Below the pieces are notes generated by a model. That model made no database searches. It was not told the origin of the DNA and saw only the letters and a list, made by a program, of their open reading frames with translations. From NCBI GenBank assembly GCA_030635365.1, contig DAOVYZ010000011.1, positions 1-17,303 of the forward strand: a stretch of 17,303 bases of DNA, in the 5' to 3' direction. The stretch is from Bacteroidales bacterium. GTDB taxonomy: Bacteria; Bacteroidota; Bacteroidia; Bacteroidales; UBA12077. Positions 7,287-15,438 of the stretch are shown piece by piece (within the stretch, counting starts at the first letter, position 1; each line of letters begins with the position of its first letter). Made by a program: the position numbers and the translations under genes.

Positions 7287-8638
7287 AAGAGAGTAAAAAA
7301 TACCCGCCCAATCATAAGGTAAATAAATAACCCCATAATATCATTGACAGTTGTTATAAAAGGGCCTGTTGCTAATGCAGGGTCAATTTCCATTCTATTT
7401 AAAAACATTGGGACAAAGGTTCCAAACATTGATGCAAAAATTATAACAGAGAATAGTGCACAACTTACAGTAAGTGTAAGTCCAAATGAATCGCTAAAAA
7501 AATAATTATATCCAAAAATTACAGTTGATAAAATTATTCCATTCATTCCTGCAACCCAAAGTTCTTTTAAAAGTTTTCGCCCAAGACTTTCAAACCCCAT
7601 TGAATTGCTTGCCAATGCCTGAACAATTATTGATGATGATTGTACTCCCACATTACCTCCCATAGCAGCAATTAAGGGTATAAAAAATACCATTCTTGGA
7701 TTAATTCCTAAATCAACCTCATAAACACCCATTACCAAAGCTGCTATAATTCCACCAAACAATCCTATAAATAACCAGGGGATACGGGCACGTGTTAGTA
7801 TCCATGCACTATCCGAAGATTCAACATCTTGTGTAATACCGGATACTAATTGATAATCCCGTTCTGCCTCCTCACGAATTACATCCACTACGTCATCAAT
7901 GGTAATACGTCCTACTAAACGATTTAGTGCATCAACAACAGGTAATGCAACCAAATCGTATTTGTCCATTATATTTGCTACTTCCTCCGAAGGTGTATCT
8001 GTCTTTACTGAAATAACATCTGTATTAATTATATTTGCAATTTTTCTGTTTGTAGCCGTTAATAGCAGTTTTTTTAGAGATAATGTCCCCTTTAGAATTT
8101 CATTATCGTCAACAACATAAACATAGTAAACCTCATCAATATCCTCAGCCTGTTTACGCATTTCTTTAAGGCAAGTCATTATATTCCAGTTTTCGTTAAC
8201 TGTAATTAATTCTTTTGCCATTAACCCCCCAGCTGAATCTTCATCATAATTCAACAGGTCAACAATATCACCGGCCTGTTCTACATCATCAATATGTGAT
8301 AGTACTTCTTCCTGCTTCTCCTCAGGAAATTCACCTATTACATCAGCAGCATCATCAGAGTCAAGTTTATCAATAAATTGCGCTATGACTTCACTTGGAA
8401 GTACCTTTAAAAATCTTTCCCGGTCATCCTCCTCTAATTCAACCAACACATCAGCTGCCACCTCATTATCGAGTAACACATGAATAAATCTGGCCTCGTC
8501 AATAGATATTTCATCGTAAATCTCAGCAATATCGGCCGGATGAAGCTCTCTTACCATCTCAAAAACTTCAACTTCTTTACTTTCCTGAATATTATCACGA
8601 AGCTGATCTATGTATTCCTTGGTTAATTCGAATTGCAT
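7283..8638 (-). CDS. mgtE: Magnesium transporter MgtE
   Basis: A 451-residue Mg2+ channel of the MgtE family, normal in length. The N-terminal superhelical domain (about 20-130) includes LHPADIAEI at 32-40. The two CBS domains (about 135-255) gate the pore by sensing cytoplasmic Mg2+. Five membrane helices (about 285-450) carry the family motif GGNVGVQSSSI at 327-337 and the pore-lining Asp433 in FITTVNDIMGL, equivalent to the Mg-coordinating Asp of the Thermus protein. The gene lies 25 bases after rsmA on the minus strand, so it is probably co-transcribed. No Mg-sensing leader is visible in that short gap. Confidence 0.96.
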   Translation of the reverse strand: MQFELTKEYIDQLRDNIQESKEVEVFEMVRELHPADIAEIYDEISIDEARFIHVLLDNEVAADVLVELEEDDRERFLKVLPSEVIAQFIDKLDSDDAADVIGEFPEEKQEEVLSHIDDVEQAGDIVDLLNYDEDSAGGLMAKELITVNENWNIMTCLKEMRKQAEDIDEVYYVYVVDDNEILKGTLSLKKLLLTATNRKIANIINTDVISVKTDTPSEEVANIMDKYDLVALPVVDALNRLVGRITIDDVVDVIREEAERDYQLVSGITQDVESSDSAWILTRARIPWLFIGLFGGIIAALVMGVYEVDLGINPRMVFFIPLIAAMGGNVGVQSSSIIVQALASNSMGFESLGRKLLKELWVAGMNGIILSTVIFGYNYFFSDSFGLTLTVSCALFSVIIFASMFGTFVPMFLNRMEIDPALATGPFITTVNDIMGLFIYLMIGRVFFTLF

Positions 8639-8663
8639 ATTCAGAAGTTTTAGAGTTAGTAAA

Positions 8664-9440
8664 TTATTTCAATCCTGAATCAATAAGATTAGTAAGATAT
8701 ATAAAATCTTCTACACTTAATTGTTCAGGCCGTTTGCCAAAAATTTCATTATCAATCGGTAAATTTAATAAAATACTTTTTAAAGAGTTACGTAATACTT
8801 TTCTTCTTTGATTAAATCCCAGTTTTACTACTTTAAAAAATAATTTCTCATCACATCCCAATTTTTTCCTTTCATTTCTCTTTAAATGAATTACTGCTGA
8901 ATTAACTTTTGGTGGCGGATTGAATACTTTCGGGCTTACGGTAAACAAATAATCAATATTATAAAATGCCTGTAATAATACACTCAATATTCCATAAGTC
9001 TTATTTCCGTGTGATGCTTTAATTCTATCAGCTACTTCTTTTTGTATCATGCATACAACATCTAATACCAGGTTTCTATTTTCAAGAACTTTAAATAAAA
9101 TCTGACTTGAAATATTATAAGGGAAATTGCCTATAATTGTTATAGGGCCTTGAAAAAATTCTTTTATATCAAACTTTAAGAAATTCTTAAACAGCAAATT
9201 TTCTCCAAGCAACGGATATGCAGACTTCAAATAGTTATATGCCTCCTGATCAACCTCAATTGCATAAAAATCTATCTCTTCTCTTTTTACTAATATAGAA
9301 GTTAACACTCCCGTTCCCGGGCCAATCTCTAATACTATATTCTGAGCTAATCCATCTATAGCATTTACAATCTTTTGAGCAATGTTTTGATCTTTTAAAA
9401 AATGCTGTCCTAAACTTTTCTTGGGGCGAACATATGTCAT
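8664..9440 (-). CDS. rsmA: 16S rRNA dimethyladenosine transferase RsmA (KsgA)
   Basis: A 258-residue SAM-dependent methyltransferase that dimethylates two adjacent adenines in the 3'-terminal helix of 16S rRNA during small-subunit maturation. The N-terminus PKKSLGQHFLKD is the family signature. SAM motif I is EIGPGTG at residues 38-44, and the catalytic motif IV is NFPYNIS at 105-111 (more often NLPYNIS). PKVFNPPPKVNSAVI and NQRRKVLRNSL are conserved C-terminal landmarks. Length is normal. It is divergent from the gene at 9591 and leads into mgtE 25 bases downstream, an arrangement that repeats in many Bacteroidota (recollection, not searched). Confidence 0.97.
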   Translation of the reverse strand: MTYVRPKKSLGQHFLKDQNIAQKIVNAIDGLAQNIVLEIGPGTGVLTSILVKREEIDFYAIEVDQEAYNYLKSAYPLLGENLLFKNFLKFDIKEFFQGPITIIGNFPYNISSQILFKVLENRNLVLDVVCMIQKEVADRIKASHGNKTYGILSVLLQAFYNIDYLFTVSPKVFNPPPKVNSAVIHLKRNERKKLGCDEKLFFKVVKLGFNQRRKVLRNSLKSILLNLPIDNEIFGKRPEQLSVEDFIYLTNLIDSGLK

Positions 9441-9563
9441 ATTATGTAAATGAAAATTTAAATTGTTTTGTCCTGATACATTAAAAAACTGGTAAACCAG
9501 AAACTAATATGCTGCAAAGATCGAAAAACTATACTCAAATTCAAACATTACGAATTCTTCTTA

Positions 9564-9571
9564 TATCTTTG
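9564..9571 (+). promoter_or_regulatory. Candidate -7 promoter box for the LPG-synthase-like gene
   Basis: TATCTTTG fits TAnnTTTG and lies 19 bases before the ATG at 9591, so the transcript would have a very short leader. No convincing -33 box is seen. Confidence 0.4.
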
Positions 9572-9590
9572 AACTATCTATCGATTAAAG

Positions 9591-10559
9591 ATGAAAAAAA
9601 TTACAAAAAATGCGGTATTTAGTTTTTCCCTAATAATTATATCGTATGGATTTATTACATATAAAATTATTAATCTCAAGGAATTAAAAAATATTTCATT
9701 TGAGTTTAACAATTATACTTTAAAGGAATTTGTTATACTATTTATTGTATTTATATTAATGTTTTTAAATTGGAGTATTGAAACTTTTAAATGGAAATTC
9801 TTAATAAAGAAAATACAAAACTTATCTTTTTTTAGTGCTTTTAAAGCTGTTTTTGCAGGAATCACAATTGGCATTTTTACACCGAACAGGATAGGCGAAA
9901 TTGGTGGCAGGGTATTATTTCTTGAAAAAGGGAAACGCACCATTGGTATCTTTAAAACAGGAATAGGAAGTTTCGCTCAATTCATTACAACAATACTAAC
10001 CGGAATTTTGGGATTAGTGCTATTTTTAATTCTTTTCCCTGGAAAAGCAAAAATGAATCCACTATTTAATAATATGTTTGTCCTTATTCTTACAGTTACT
10101 TTAGTTATTCTAATTTGGGGCTACTTTAACATTGAAAAAATAAAACCCCTTTTACTTAAACTAGCATTTTTTAACAAACGTAAGGACCAACTTGAATATA
10201 TATCCGATACACAAATATATCCTTTAATATGGGTTTTAATATTAAGTATTGTCCGCTACATAATTTTTATTTCTCAATTTTACCTTTTGTTATTGTTTTT
10301 TAAGATTGAGCTTACTCCCTCACAAGCATTCATTTCAATAAGTCTTCTCTATTTATTTTCAACTATCATACCTACAACAACTTTAGCAGAACTTGGTATT
10401 AAAGGATCTCTTTCAATATTCTTTATAGGATTTTTTTCAAAAAATATTTTAGGAATTATTTTAGCCACTATAATTTTATGGCTCATCAATTTAGCAATAC
10501 CATCTATCATAGGTTCTATATTTTTCATCAAAAATAAACTCAATTTAACCATTAATTAA
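9591..10559 (+). CDS. Lysylphosphatidylglycerol synthase TM-region family protein
   Basis: A 322-residue polytopic membrane protein with about eight hydrophobic segments. The segment FSAFKAVFAGITIGIFTPNRIGEIGGRVLFLE (with the N-R-x-G-E-x-x-R core) is the signature of the LPG-synthase TM/UPF0104 family (PF03706), and a late PTTTLAELGIKGSL segment is also typical. The catalytic aminoacyl-transfer domain of MprF is absent, so this is the flippase-like part alone. In other bacteria such stand-alone proteins are proposed to move or modify lipids, but no substrate can be assigned. It appears to be its own transcription unit, divergent from rsmA. Confidence 0.85.
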   Translation: MKKITKNAVFSFSLIIISYGFITYKIINLKELKNISFEFNNYTLKEFVILFIVFILMFLNWSIETFKWKFLIKKIQNLSFFSAFKAVFAGITIGIFTPNRIGEIGGRVLFLEKGKRTIGIFKTGIGSFAQFITTILTGILGLVLFLILFPGKAKMNPLFNNMFVLILTVTLVILIWGYFNIEKIKPLLLKLAFFNKRKDQLEYISDTQIYPLIWVLILSIVRYIIFISQFYLLLLFFKIELTPSQAFISISLLYLFSTIIPTTTLAELGIKGSLSIFFIGFFSKNILGIILATIILWLINLAIPSIIGSIFFIKNKLNLTIN

Positions 10560-10560
10560 T

Positions 10561-10568
10561 TACATTTG
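10561..10568 (+). promoter_or_regulatory. Candidate -7 promoter box for the CDF-like gene
   Basis: TACATTTG fits TAnnTTTG and lies 45 bases before the ATG at 10614, directly after the upstream stop codon. No clear -33 element. Confidence 0.35.
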
Positions 10569-10613
10569 CAATAATTATTAAAAGACTATTATAATCTTTT
10601 ATTTAATTTTCAA

Positions 10614-11258
10614 ATGAACCATCTTAAATTACTAAATATTGTATTCGCATTAAGCATTATAACAATTGGCTATAATGTTATTGAAGGGCTTATATCTGTA
10701 TATTTTGGTATTGATGATGAAGCTTTATCACTATTAGGTTTTGGCTCCGATAGTTTTGTAGAGGTAATTTCCGGTATTGGAATTGCCCACATGGTTCTGC
10801 GAATGAAAAAATCAGATGTTGAAAACAAAGATAAGTTTGAACGACAAGCATTAAGAATAACTGGTACCGGATTTTACATTTTGACTGCAGGAATTATTTT
10901 AGGGGCAATATTCAGCTTAATAGAAAAGACCAGTCCAGAAACAACTATGCCCGGTTTGATAATATCAGGCATTTCAATTTTAACAATGTTCTTTTTAATG
11001 CGATATAAATTATCAATAGGTAAAAAACTTAATTCAAATGCTATTATAGCTGATGCTAATTGCACTAAATCGTGTTTATATTTATCAATTGTTCTTTTAG
11101 TATCAAGTGGATTGTACGAATTATTTAAAATAGGGTATATTGATACTTTAGGATCATTAGGTATAGCATGGTTTACTTTTAGTGAAGGCAAAGAAGCATT
11201 TGAAAAAGTAAAAAATAATAAACTAAGTTGTTGTTGCAATAGCGATTGCGATAATTAA
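10614..11258 (+). CDS. CDF-like cation transporter with Cys metal site
   Basis: A 214-residue membrane protein resembling the transmembrane half of cation diffusion facilitators. It lacks the usual cytoplasmic C-terminal domain and ends after the last helix. The segment GFGSDSFVEVISG (D46, E50) matches the metal-site helix TM2. The second site, IADANCTKSCLYLS (D147, C150, C154), is the TM5 motif in which the usual His and Asp of ADxxHxxxD are both cysteine. The tail SCCCNSDCDN adds four more cysteines (206-208, 212). These thiols suggest a soft metal such as copper, mercury or cadmium rather than zinc or iron. Its position ahead of a copper-chaperone pseudogene and copA supports this. Transport direction and metal are inference. 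Confidence 0.75.
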   Translation: MNHLKLLNIVFALSIITIGYNVIEGLISVYFGIDDEALSLLGFGSDSFVEVISGIGIAHMVLRMKKSDVENKDKFERQALRITGTGFYILTAGIILGAIFSLIEKTSPETTMPGLIISGISILTMFFLMRYKLSIGKKLNSNAIIADANCTKSCLYLSIVLLVSSGLYELFKIGYIDTLGSLGIAWFTFSEGKEAFEKVKNNKLSCCCNSDCDN

Positions 11259-11264
11259 AAATAT

Positions 11265-11296
11265 AATAAACAATTTGTCCTTTTAGATTGTTTATT
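11265..11296 (+). terminator. AT-rich hairpin after the CDF-like gene
   Basis: AATAAACAAT (11265-11274) pairs perfectly with ATTGTTTATT (11287-11296) around a 12-base loop, six bases after the stop codon. No T-run follows, so it may act as a weak terminator or as a 3' mRNA-stabilising hairpin. Confidence 0.45.
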
Positions 11297-11401
11297 AAAG
11301 ACAAATCGGTTCCGGAAGCAAGGGTTAATAACAAGGTAATTTTTCTCATAATCATTTTCTTTAACGCTTCTGGGGCCGATTCTTTATAAAAGGGGGCCAC
11401 A

Positions 11402-11473
11402 ATGCAATACTACATTAACAAAATCATTTCGACTGACTTTGATACCGCTCATTATAATTTATGCAAATCTTAA
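11402..11473 (+). pseudogene. Truncated DUF302-like gene remnant
   Basis: ATG 11402 opens a 23-residue frame whose first 16 residues, MQYYINKIISTDFDTA, resemble the N-terminus of DUF302 proteins (M-x-Y-Y-x-x-K-x-x-x-x-x-F-D). The similarity then stops and the frame runs into HYNLCKS and TAA. The usual ~130-residue body is missing, and the next gene's ATG at 11461 already lies inside the fragment. The simplest reading is an internal deletion that removed most of a DUF302 gene just upstream of the HMA gene. DUF302 genes are often seen beside copper-handling genes. The match is recalled by eye and is short, so chance is possible. Confidence 0.4.
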
Positions 11474-11684
11474 AATTTAAACCCAGCCTCAAATGTAATG
11501 GCTGTGTGAATGCTATTAAACCAGAAATGGATGCTATAGAAACTATATAATAATGGGGTATGTATCTTGATATTAAGGATGAAATTTTAGAAGTGGTTAT
11601 AGATGATTCGTTTAGTAAAGAAATAACAGAATTAGTTCAAGGCATTCTAAAAAAGCTGGTTATTATATTGAGAAAATAGATTAA
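11461..11684 (+). pseudogene. Broken copper-chaperone-like HMA domain gene
   Basis: The sequence encodes a CopZ-like heavy-metal-associated domain, but with lesions. Residues from ATG 11461 read MQILKFKPSLKCNGCVNAIK, with the C-x-x-C metal site (CNGC; family more often C-x-x-C in the same loop), then PEMDAIETI. Two in-frame stops (TAA TAA, 11548-11553) interrupt it. The same frame then continues with WGMYLDIKDEILEVVIDD and ITELVQGIL. Near 11648-11654 one A appears to be missing from an A-run, after which the shifted frame reads KAGYYIEKID and stops at 11684. That closing phrase is the expected end of an HMA domain. The intact product would be about 74 residues and would deliver Cu(I) to CopA, whose ATG is 9 bases downstream. 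Sequencing error is the main alternative for the homopolymer lesion, less so for the double stop. Confidence 0.8.
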
Positions 11685-11693
11685 AATATTTTT

Positions 11694-13904
11694 ATGGGTA
11701 TTAAAAAAGAGACATACCAGGTTAATGGAATGAGCTGTGCTGTTTGTGCACAAAGCGTTGAAAGTATACTTTCATCATTGAAAGGGGTACATTCTGCTGT
11801 TGTAAATTTTGCAGGGTCAAGTGTTTTGGTTGAATTTAATGAAGACAATATTTCCATAAAAGATCTTGAGAAATCTGTTAAGGAAATTGGCTATGAGTTA
11901 ATAATTGATAAATCCAGATATGATATTGAAGTAAGAGAAAAAATCCGATTAGCAAAAGCCAGGCAAAAAACCTTTTTTTCTATTTTTCTGTCATTACCTA
12001 TTTTTACAATAGCAATGTTTTTCCCGAAAATTCCATATGCAAACTGGTTTATGTTTTTTTTAACCATACCTGTAATTACCTGGTTTGGCCGTAATTTTTT
12101 TGTGATAGCTTATAAGCAAGCAAAAAACAAATCAACCAACATGGATACACTGGTTGCTTTAAGTACAGGAACTGCATTTTTATTCAGTACATTCAATACT
12201 TTATTTCCTGACTATTTAATATCCAAGGGTATCAATCCTCATGTATATTTTGAAGCAGCTGTTGTTATCATTGCATTAATCCTGCTAGGAAGGTATCTTG
12301 AAGAAAAAGCAAAATCAAGAACTTCACAATCTATTAAAAAGTTAATGGGTTTAAATGTTAAAACGGCTCATGTGATAAGAGAAGGTAAAGAACAAACTAT
12401 TTCAATTGAAGATGTTGTTGTTGGTGATATTTTAGTTATACGTCCCGGTGAAAAGATCCCGGTAGACGGAAAAGTCATTGAAGGAAATTCTTCCATAGAT
12501 GAAAGTATGATTACAGGAGAGGCAATTCCTGTTATCAAAAACAAAAATGATTTTGTAATTGGTGCTACTATTAACAAAACGGGTAGTTTTAAAATGCGAG
12601 CAGAAAAAATTGGCAAAGACACTATGCTATCGCAAATTATAGAAATGGTTAAAAATGCCCAGGGAAGTAAAGCTCCTGTTCAAAAACTTGCCGATAAAAT
12701 TGCATCCGTTTTTGTTCCAGTTGTAATAAGTTTGGCAATTATTAGTGCGTTAATATGGTATTTTTTAGGCCCTGAGCCATCTATAACATACTCATTTGTA
12801 ACGTTGGTTACGGTTTTAATTATTGCCTGTCCTTGTGCTCTTGGGCTTGCAACCCCAACTGCTTTAATGGTTGGAATTGGGAAAGGTGCCGAAAGTGGCA
12901 TTTTAATAAAAAATGCCGAAACTCTTGAAATTACCAGGCAAACAGATATTGTAGTTGTCGATAAAACAGGAACTTTAACTAAAGGGCAACCGGAGGTAAA
13001 CAAAATAATATGGCTAAAAAGTAATATCAAGCAAGATCAAATTTTAGAAGATATTTTGACCATTGAAAAAAAATCGGAACATCCCCTGGCTGGTTCAATT
13101 GTAAAATATCTTAATCATTTATCAAATAATAGTTTGAATGTTGTAAAATTTAATAGCCAAACCGGATTAGGAGTTTCTGCTACAATTTATGAAAATACAT
13201 ACCATATTGGAAATTACCAGCTAATGAAACAATGTGATATTGATATAAGGGAAGATCATCAGTACTTTACTGAATTTGATAATAATGTACAAACTCAAGT
13301 ATTTGTAGCACAAAACAAGGCCCTTATTGCTCTTATAACAATTTCCGATAATATTAAAGACAGTTCTATATCCGCAATAAAAAACCTGCATAAAATGAAA
13401 CTTCAGGTTCATATGCTAACCGGGGATAATAGAGATACTGCAAAAGAAATAGCTCATAAAGCCGGAATAGATAAATACAAGGCAGAAGCACTTCCTGAGG
13501 ATAAATTAAATTATATTAAAGCCTTACAGCAAGAAGGTTTTAAAGTTGCCATGGTTGGTGATGGAATAAATGACTCTCCTGCCCTTTCGCAGGCAGATAC
13601 CGGAATAGCCATTGGGAAGGGGCCTGATATTGCTATTGAAAGTGCTGATATTACACTTGTAAAGGGAGACTTGGAAAAGATAGCTGCAGCAATAAAACTT
13701 TCAAAAATAACCAGCAAAACAATTCGCGAAAATCTATTTTGGGCATTTATTTATAACATTATTGCTATTCCAATCGCTGCAGGAATACTTTATCCAATAA
13801 ACGGTTTTTTGTTAAATCCAATGATTGCAGGCGGAGCAATGGCCTTTAGTTCTGTTTCAGTTGTTTTAAATAGCCTTAGATTAAAATCAAGATTTAAGAT
13901 ATGA
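11694..13904 (+). CDS. copA: Copper-exporting P1B-type ATPase CopA
   Basis: A 736-residue heavy-metal P-type ATPase that pumps Cu(I) out of the cytoplasm. One N-terminal HMA domain carries GMSCAVC (C15, C18). Membrane helices follow from about residue 90. The actuator loop has TGE at 274-276, the metal-site helix has CPC at 379-381, and the phosphorylated Asp423 lies in DKTGT. The P1B-specific His463-Pro464 is in SEHPLA, and the hinge motif GDGINDS spans 622-628. The last helices show YNIIAIP and MAFSSVSVVLNSLRL, which fit the Cu(I)-type (P1B-1) group. Length is typical. It is the only fully intact gene of the soft-metal locus besides the CDF-like gene; the chaperone gene directly upstream is broken. 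No local metal-sensing regulator was found. Confidence 0.96.
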   Translation: MGIKKETYQVNGMSCAVCAQSVESILSSLKGVHSAVVNFAGSSVLVEFNEDNISIKDLEKSVKEIGYELIIDKSRYDIEVREKIRLAKARQKTFFSIFLSLPIFTIAMFFPKIPYANWFMFFLTIPVITWFGRNFFVIAYKQAKNKSTNMDTLVALSTGTAFLFSTFNTLFPDYLISKGINPHVYFEAAVVIIALILLGRYLEEKAKSRTSQSIKKLMGLNVKTAHVIREGKEQTISIEDVVVGDILVIRPGEKIPVDGKVIEGNSSIDESMITGEAIPVIKNKNDFVIGATINKTGSFKMRAEKIGKDTMLSQIIEMVKNAQGSKAPVQKLADKIASVFVPVVISLAIISALIWYFLGPEPSITYSFVTLVTVLIIACPCALGLATPTALMVGIGKGAESGILIKNAETLEITRQTDIVVVDKTGTLTKGQPEVNKIIWLKSNIKQDQILEDILTIEKKSEHPLAGSIVKYLNHLSNNSLNVVKFNSQTGLGVSATIYENTYHIGNYQLMKQCDIDIREDHQYFTEFDNNVQTQVFVAQNKALIALITISDNIKDSSISAIKNLHKMKLQVHMLTGDNRDTAKEIAHKAGIDKYKAEALPEDKLNYIKALQQEGFKVAMVGDGINDSPALSQADTGIAIGKGPDIAIESADITLVKGDLEKIAAAIKLSKITSKTIRENLFWAFIYNIIAIPIAAGILYPINGFLLNPMIAGGAMAFSSVSVVLNSLRLKSRFKI

Positions 13905-13930
13905 GAGCCTGGACGTGAGTATAGAGGCCC

Positions 13931-14021
13931 AAGTATCAAGATTTAAAAAACAAAAGCTTATTTTTGCGATTTGATTGATATAATAATTTTGATACGAGAG
14001 CTACTTTTTGTCTTGATACTT
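13931..14021. repeat. 11-bp inverted repeat pair in the copA-vanZ gap
   Basis: AAGTATCAAGA (13931-13941) is matched by TCTTGATACTT (14011-14021) with 69 bases between. The core GTATCAA recurs in inverted form once more inside (TTGATAC near 13989). The 236-base gap between copA and the VanZ-like gene has no coding frame of note and appears to be repeat-derived. Confidence 0.4.
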
Positions 14022-14056
14022 TATACTGGTGTTAAGTCAAGCATGAACAAATCTAT

Positions 14057-14089
14057 ACCCCTGTCAGGATTTAAACCCCTGACAGGGGT
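14057..14089. terminator. Strong 12-bp GC-rich hairpin
   Basis: ACCCCTGTCAGG (14057-14068) pairs perfectly with CCTGACAGGGGT (14078-14089) around the nine-base loop ATTTAAACC. It is followed by TTGAAAA rather than a T-run, so it is either a bidirectional-type terminator for copA or an interspersed palindrome. It stands out in base composition from its surroundings. Confidence 0.55.
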
Positions 14090-14140
14090 TTGAAAACAGG
14101 AAGTCACGACATTTTGTAATTGACATGACACTAGAAATTT

Positions 14141-14527
14141 ATGAAATTTATTTTAAAAAATAAGAAACTTTTTGCTTTTGCATTCTGGATTTGGGTCGGA
14201 TTAATTTTGTACTTTTCATTTATTCCTAACAATCCAAACATGATGAATTTAAGTAAAGGCAGTAGAAATTTTCGTTTGGATTACTTGCTGCATTTTCTTG
14301 CTTATTTTAGTTTAGCCATATTATTCATGTTGTGGCATGTAAACAATTCTTTTAAAACAAAGCCATTAATTCTTATTTACTTTCTTATTGGAAGCCTTGT
14401 ATTATCAGGCTTAAGTGAATATCTGCAAATTTTTATCCCCGGAAGAACATTCAACCCTAATGATTTTTATTCAAATACTGCCGGAATTTTTGTAGGAGTT
14501 ATCATACCTAAATTTATTCTAAAATAA
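14141..14527 (+). CDS. VanZ-like family membrane protein
   Basis: A 128-residue protein with four hydrophobic segments and the VanZ-like layout: a first helix ending YFSFIPNNP, a D-x-x-x-H-F-L-A-Y-F segment (DYLLHFLAYFSLAILF), and the conserved late phrase GLSEYLQIFIPGRTFNPNDFYSNTAGIFVG with its E-x-x-Q and R-x-x-x-x-x-D residues. VanZ-like proteins have no firmly known biochemical role; the founding member gives slight teicoplanin resistance in enterococci. Here it is a single gene, convergent with the caspase gene, with two bases between the stop codons. Confidence 0.88.
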   Translation: MKFILKNKKLFAFAFWIWVGLILYFSFIPNNPNMMNLSKGSRNFRLDYLLHFLAYFSLAILFMLWHVNNSFKTKPLILIYFLIGSLVLSGLSEYLQIFIPGRTFNPNDFYSNTAGIFVGVIIPKFILK

Positions 14528-14529
14528 TA

Positions 14530-15351
14530 TTACTTTTTAATAAAAGTAAATGACCTCCAACTTTTCTCAATATCTGCACTTACCAAGGTTTTTGGTGTTT
14601 GTTCCTTACTATTAACTTTTAAAGAACTTAAAGCTACATTTTCGTATAAATAATCACTTAACTCACCAAGTGAAGTATCTCCGGATGAATCTTGCAATTT
14701 TTTTAGAAGATAATATGTAAATATTCCGTGTTGTTTTTCTTTGTAAGATAATGAACTTTGAATATCACTACTAGAACTAAATACTATACAATTTCCGGAT
14801 ACTACATTTTCTTTTGGTTTCACTTTCACTCCCCGTGCAGCTATTAATCCCTGCTTTCTTGCACCGCCACTAAAACAAGCATCTAAAAATACAGCAACTA
14901 GTTTCGAATCATATTCAGTAAACTTTTTATATAACCAGTTTAATTGAATCCCCTCTTCCAGGTTATCACCGGCAATATCAACAGGCACTATATATGGCTC
15001 CTTTGTAACCTCATGTGGTATCCCGTGTCCCGCATAATAAAAAATGATTTCCGCTTTACCCTGAGAATATTTTATCATTTTTGAAATCTTATCAACCTCA
15101 CGTTTTATTTGGGTACTAATAGCATCTTTCAATAGAATAATATTGTCACCGGGTACTCCAAGAACCTGCTTGCAATATTTTGCAAAAATATCTGCATCAT
15201 GATTCGCAAACTCTACATTTATCTCTGAATTTAAACCTGCCTGAAACTGTGTATAATCTTCATTCCCTATCACCAGTGCAAACCGGTATTCATATGTTTT
15301 ATTATTTAAAGGAATATTTATATCAACATCTGAAGGTTCTACTTTTACCAC
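14530..15351 (-). CDS. Caspase-family (peptidase C14) domain protein, probably 3' part of a split gene
   Basis: A 273-residue stretch holding a complete caspase/metacaspase-type p20 domain. The first strand is RFALVIGNEDY (residues 23-33), the catalytic His109 is in FYYAGHG, and the catalytic Cys159 is in VFLDACFSGG. Both catalytic residues are intact. The only in-frame start is a GTG at 15351. However, the frame stays open and protein-like for another 28 codons upstream to 15435, where a TAA occurs exactly inside the end of the beta-helix gene. A one-base change near 15434-15437 would join the two into one ~624-residue exported protein, which is the preferred reading. Alone, this part would lack a signal peptide. 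Enzymes of this clan cleave after Arg/Lys or Asp; specificity cannot be told here. Confidence 0.88.
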   Translation of the reverse strand: MVKVEPSDVDINIPLNNKTYEYRFALVIGNEDYTQFQAGLNSEINVEFANHDADIFAKYCKQVLGVPGDNIILLKDAISTQIKREVDKISKMIKYSQGKAEIIFYYAGHGIPHEVTKEPYIVPVDIAGDNLEEGIQLNWLYKKFTEYDSKLVAVFLDACFSGGARKQGLIAARGVKVKPKENVVSGNCIVFSSSSDIQSSLSYKEKQHGIFTYYLLKKLQDSSGDTSLGELSDYLYENVALSSLKVNSKEQTPKTLVSADIEKSWRSFTFIKK

Positions 15352-15391
15352 ATTACTTATTTTAATACTATTTTCTTCTGATATAATAGGT

Positions 15392-15438
15392 TTAACATTC
15401 TTTGTCTTTCCTGATAATACACCGATATATACCTTTTA
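15392..15438 (-). other. Frameshift zone joining beta-helix and caspase frames
   Basis: The beta-helix frame stops at 15392-15394, while the caspase frame is open from 15435 downward, bounded upstream by TAA 15436-15438. On the minus strand the junction reads AATGTAAAAGGTATAT. Dropping one A from the AAAA run gives NNVKVYIGVLSGKTKNVKPI, continuing smoothly into the caspase part. The lesion fits a single A insertion (a real mutation or a homopolymer error). It does not resemble a classic -1 slippery heptamer, since the shift needed is +1. Confidence 0.7.

Noticed and set aside
8639..8663. Mg-responsive riboswitch ahead of mgtE
   Set aside because: Only 25 bases separate rsmA and mgtE, far too short for an M-box or ykkC-type leader.
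11179..11400. 73-residue minus-strand frame with MRKITLLLTLASG-like start
   Set aside because: It overlaps the CDF-like gene's 3' end and a hairpin, has no clear promoter, and resembles no known family.
14043..14093. 16-codon plus-strand frame MNKSIPLSGFKPLTGV
   Set aside because: It is formed entirely by the palindromic hairpin; its coding look is a by-product of the inverted repeat.
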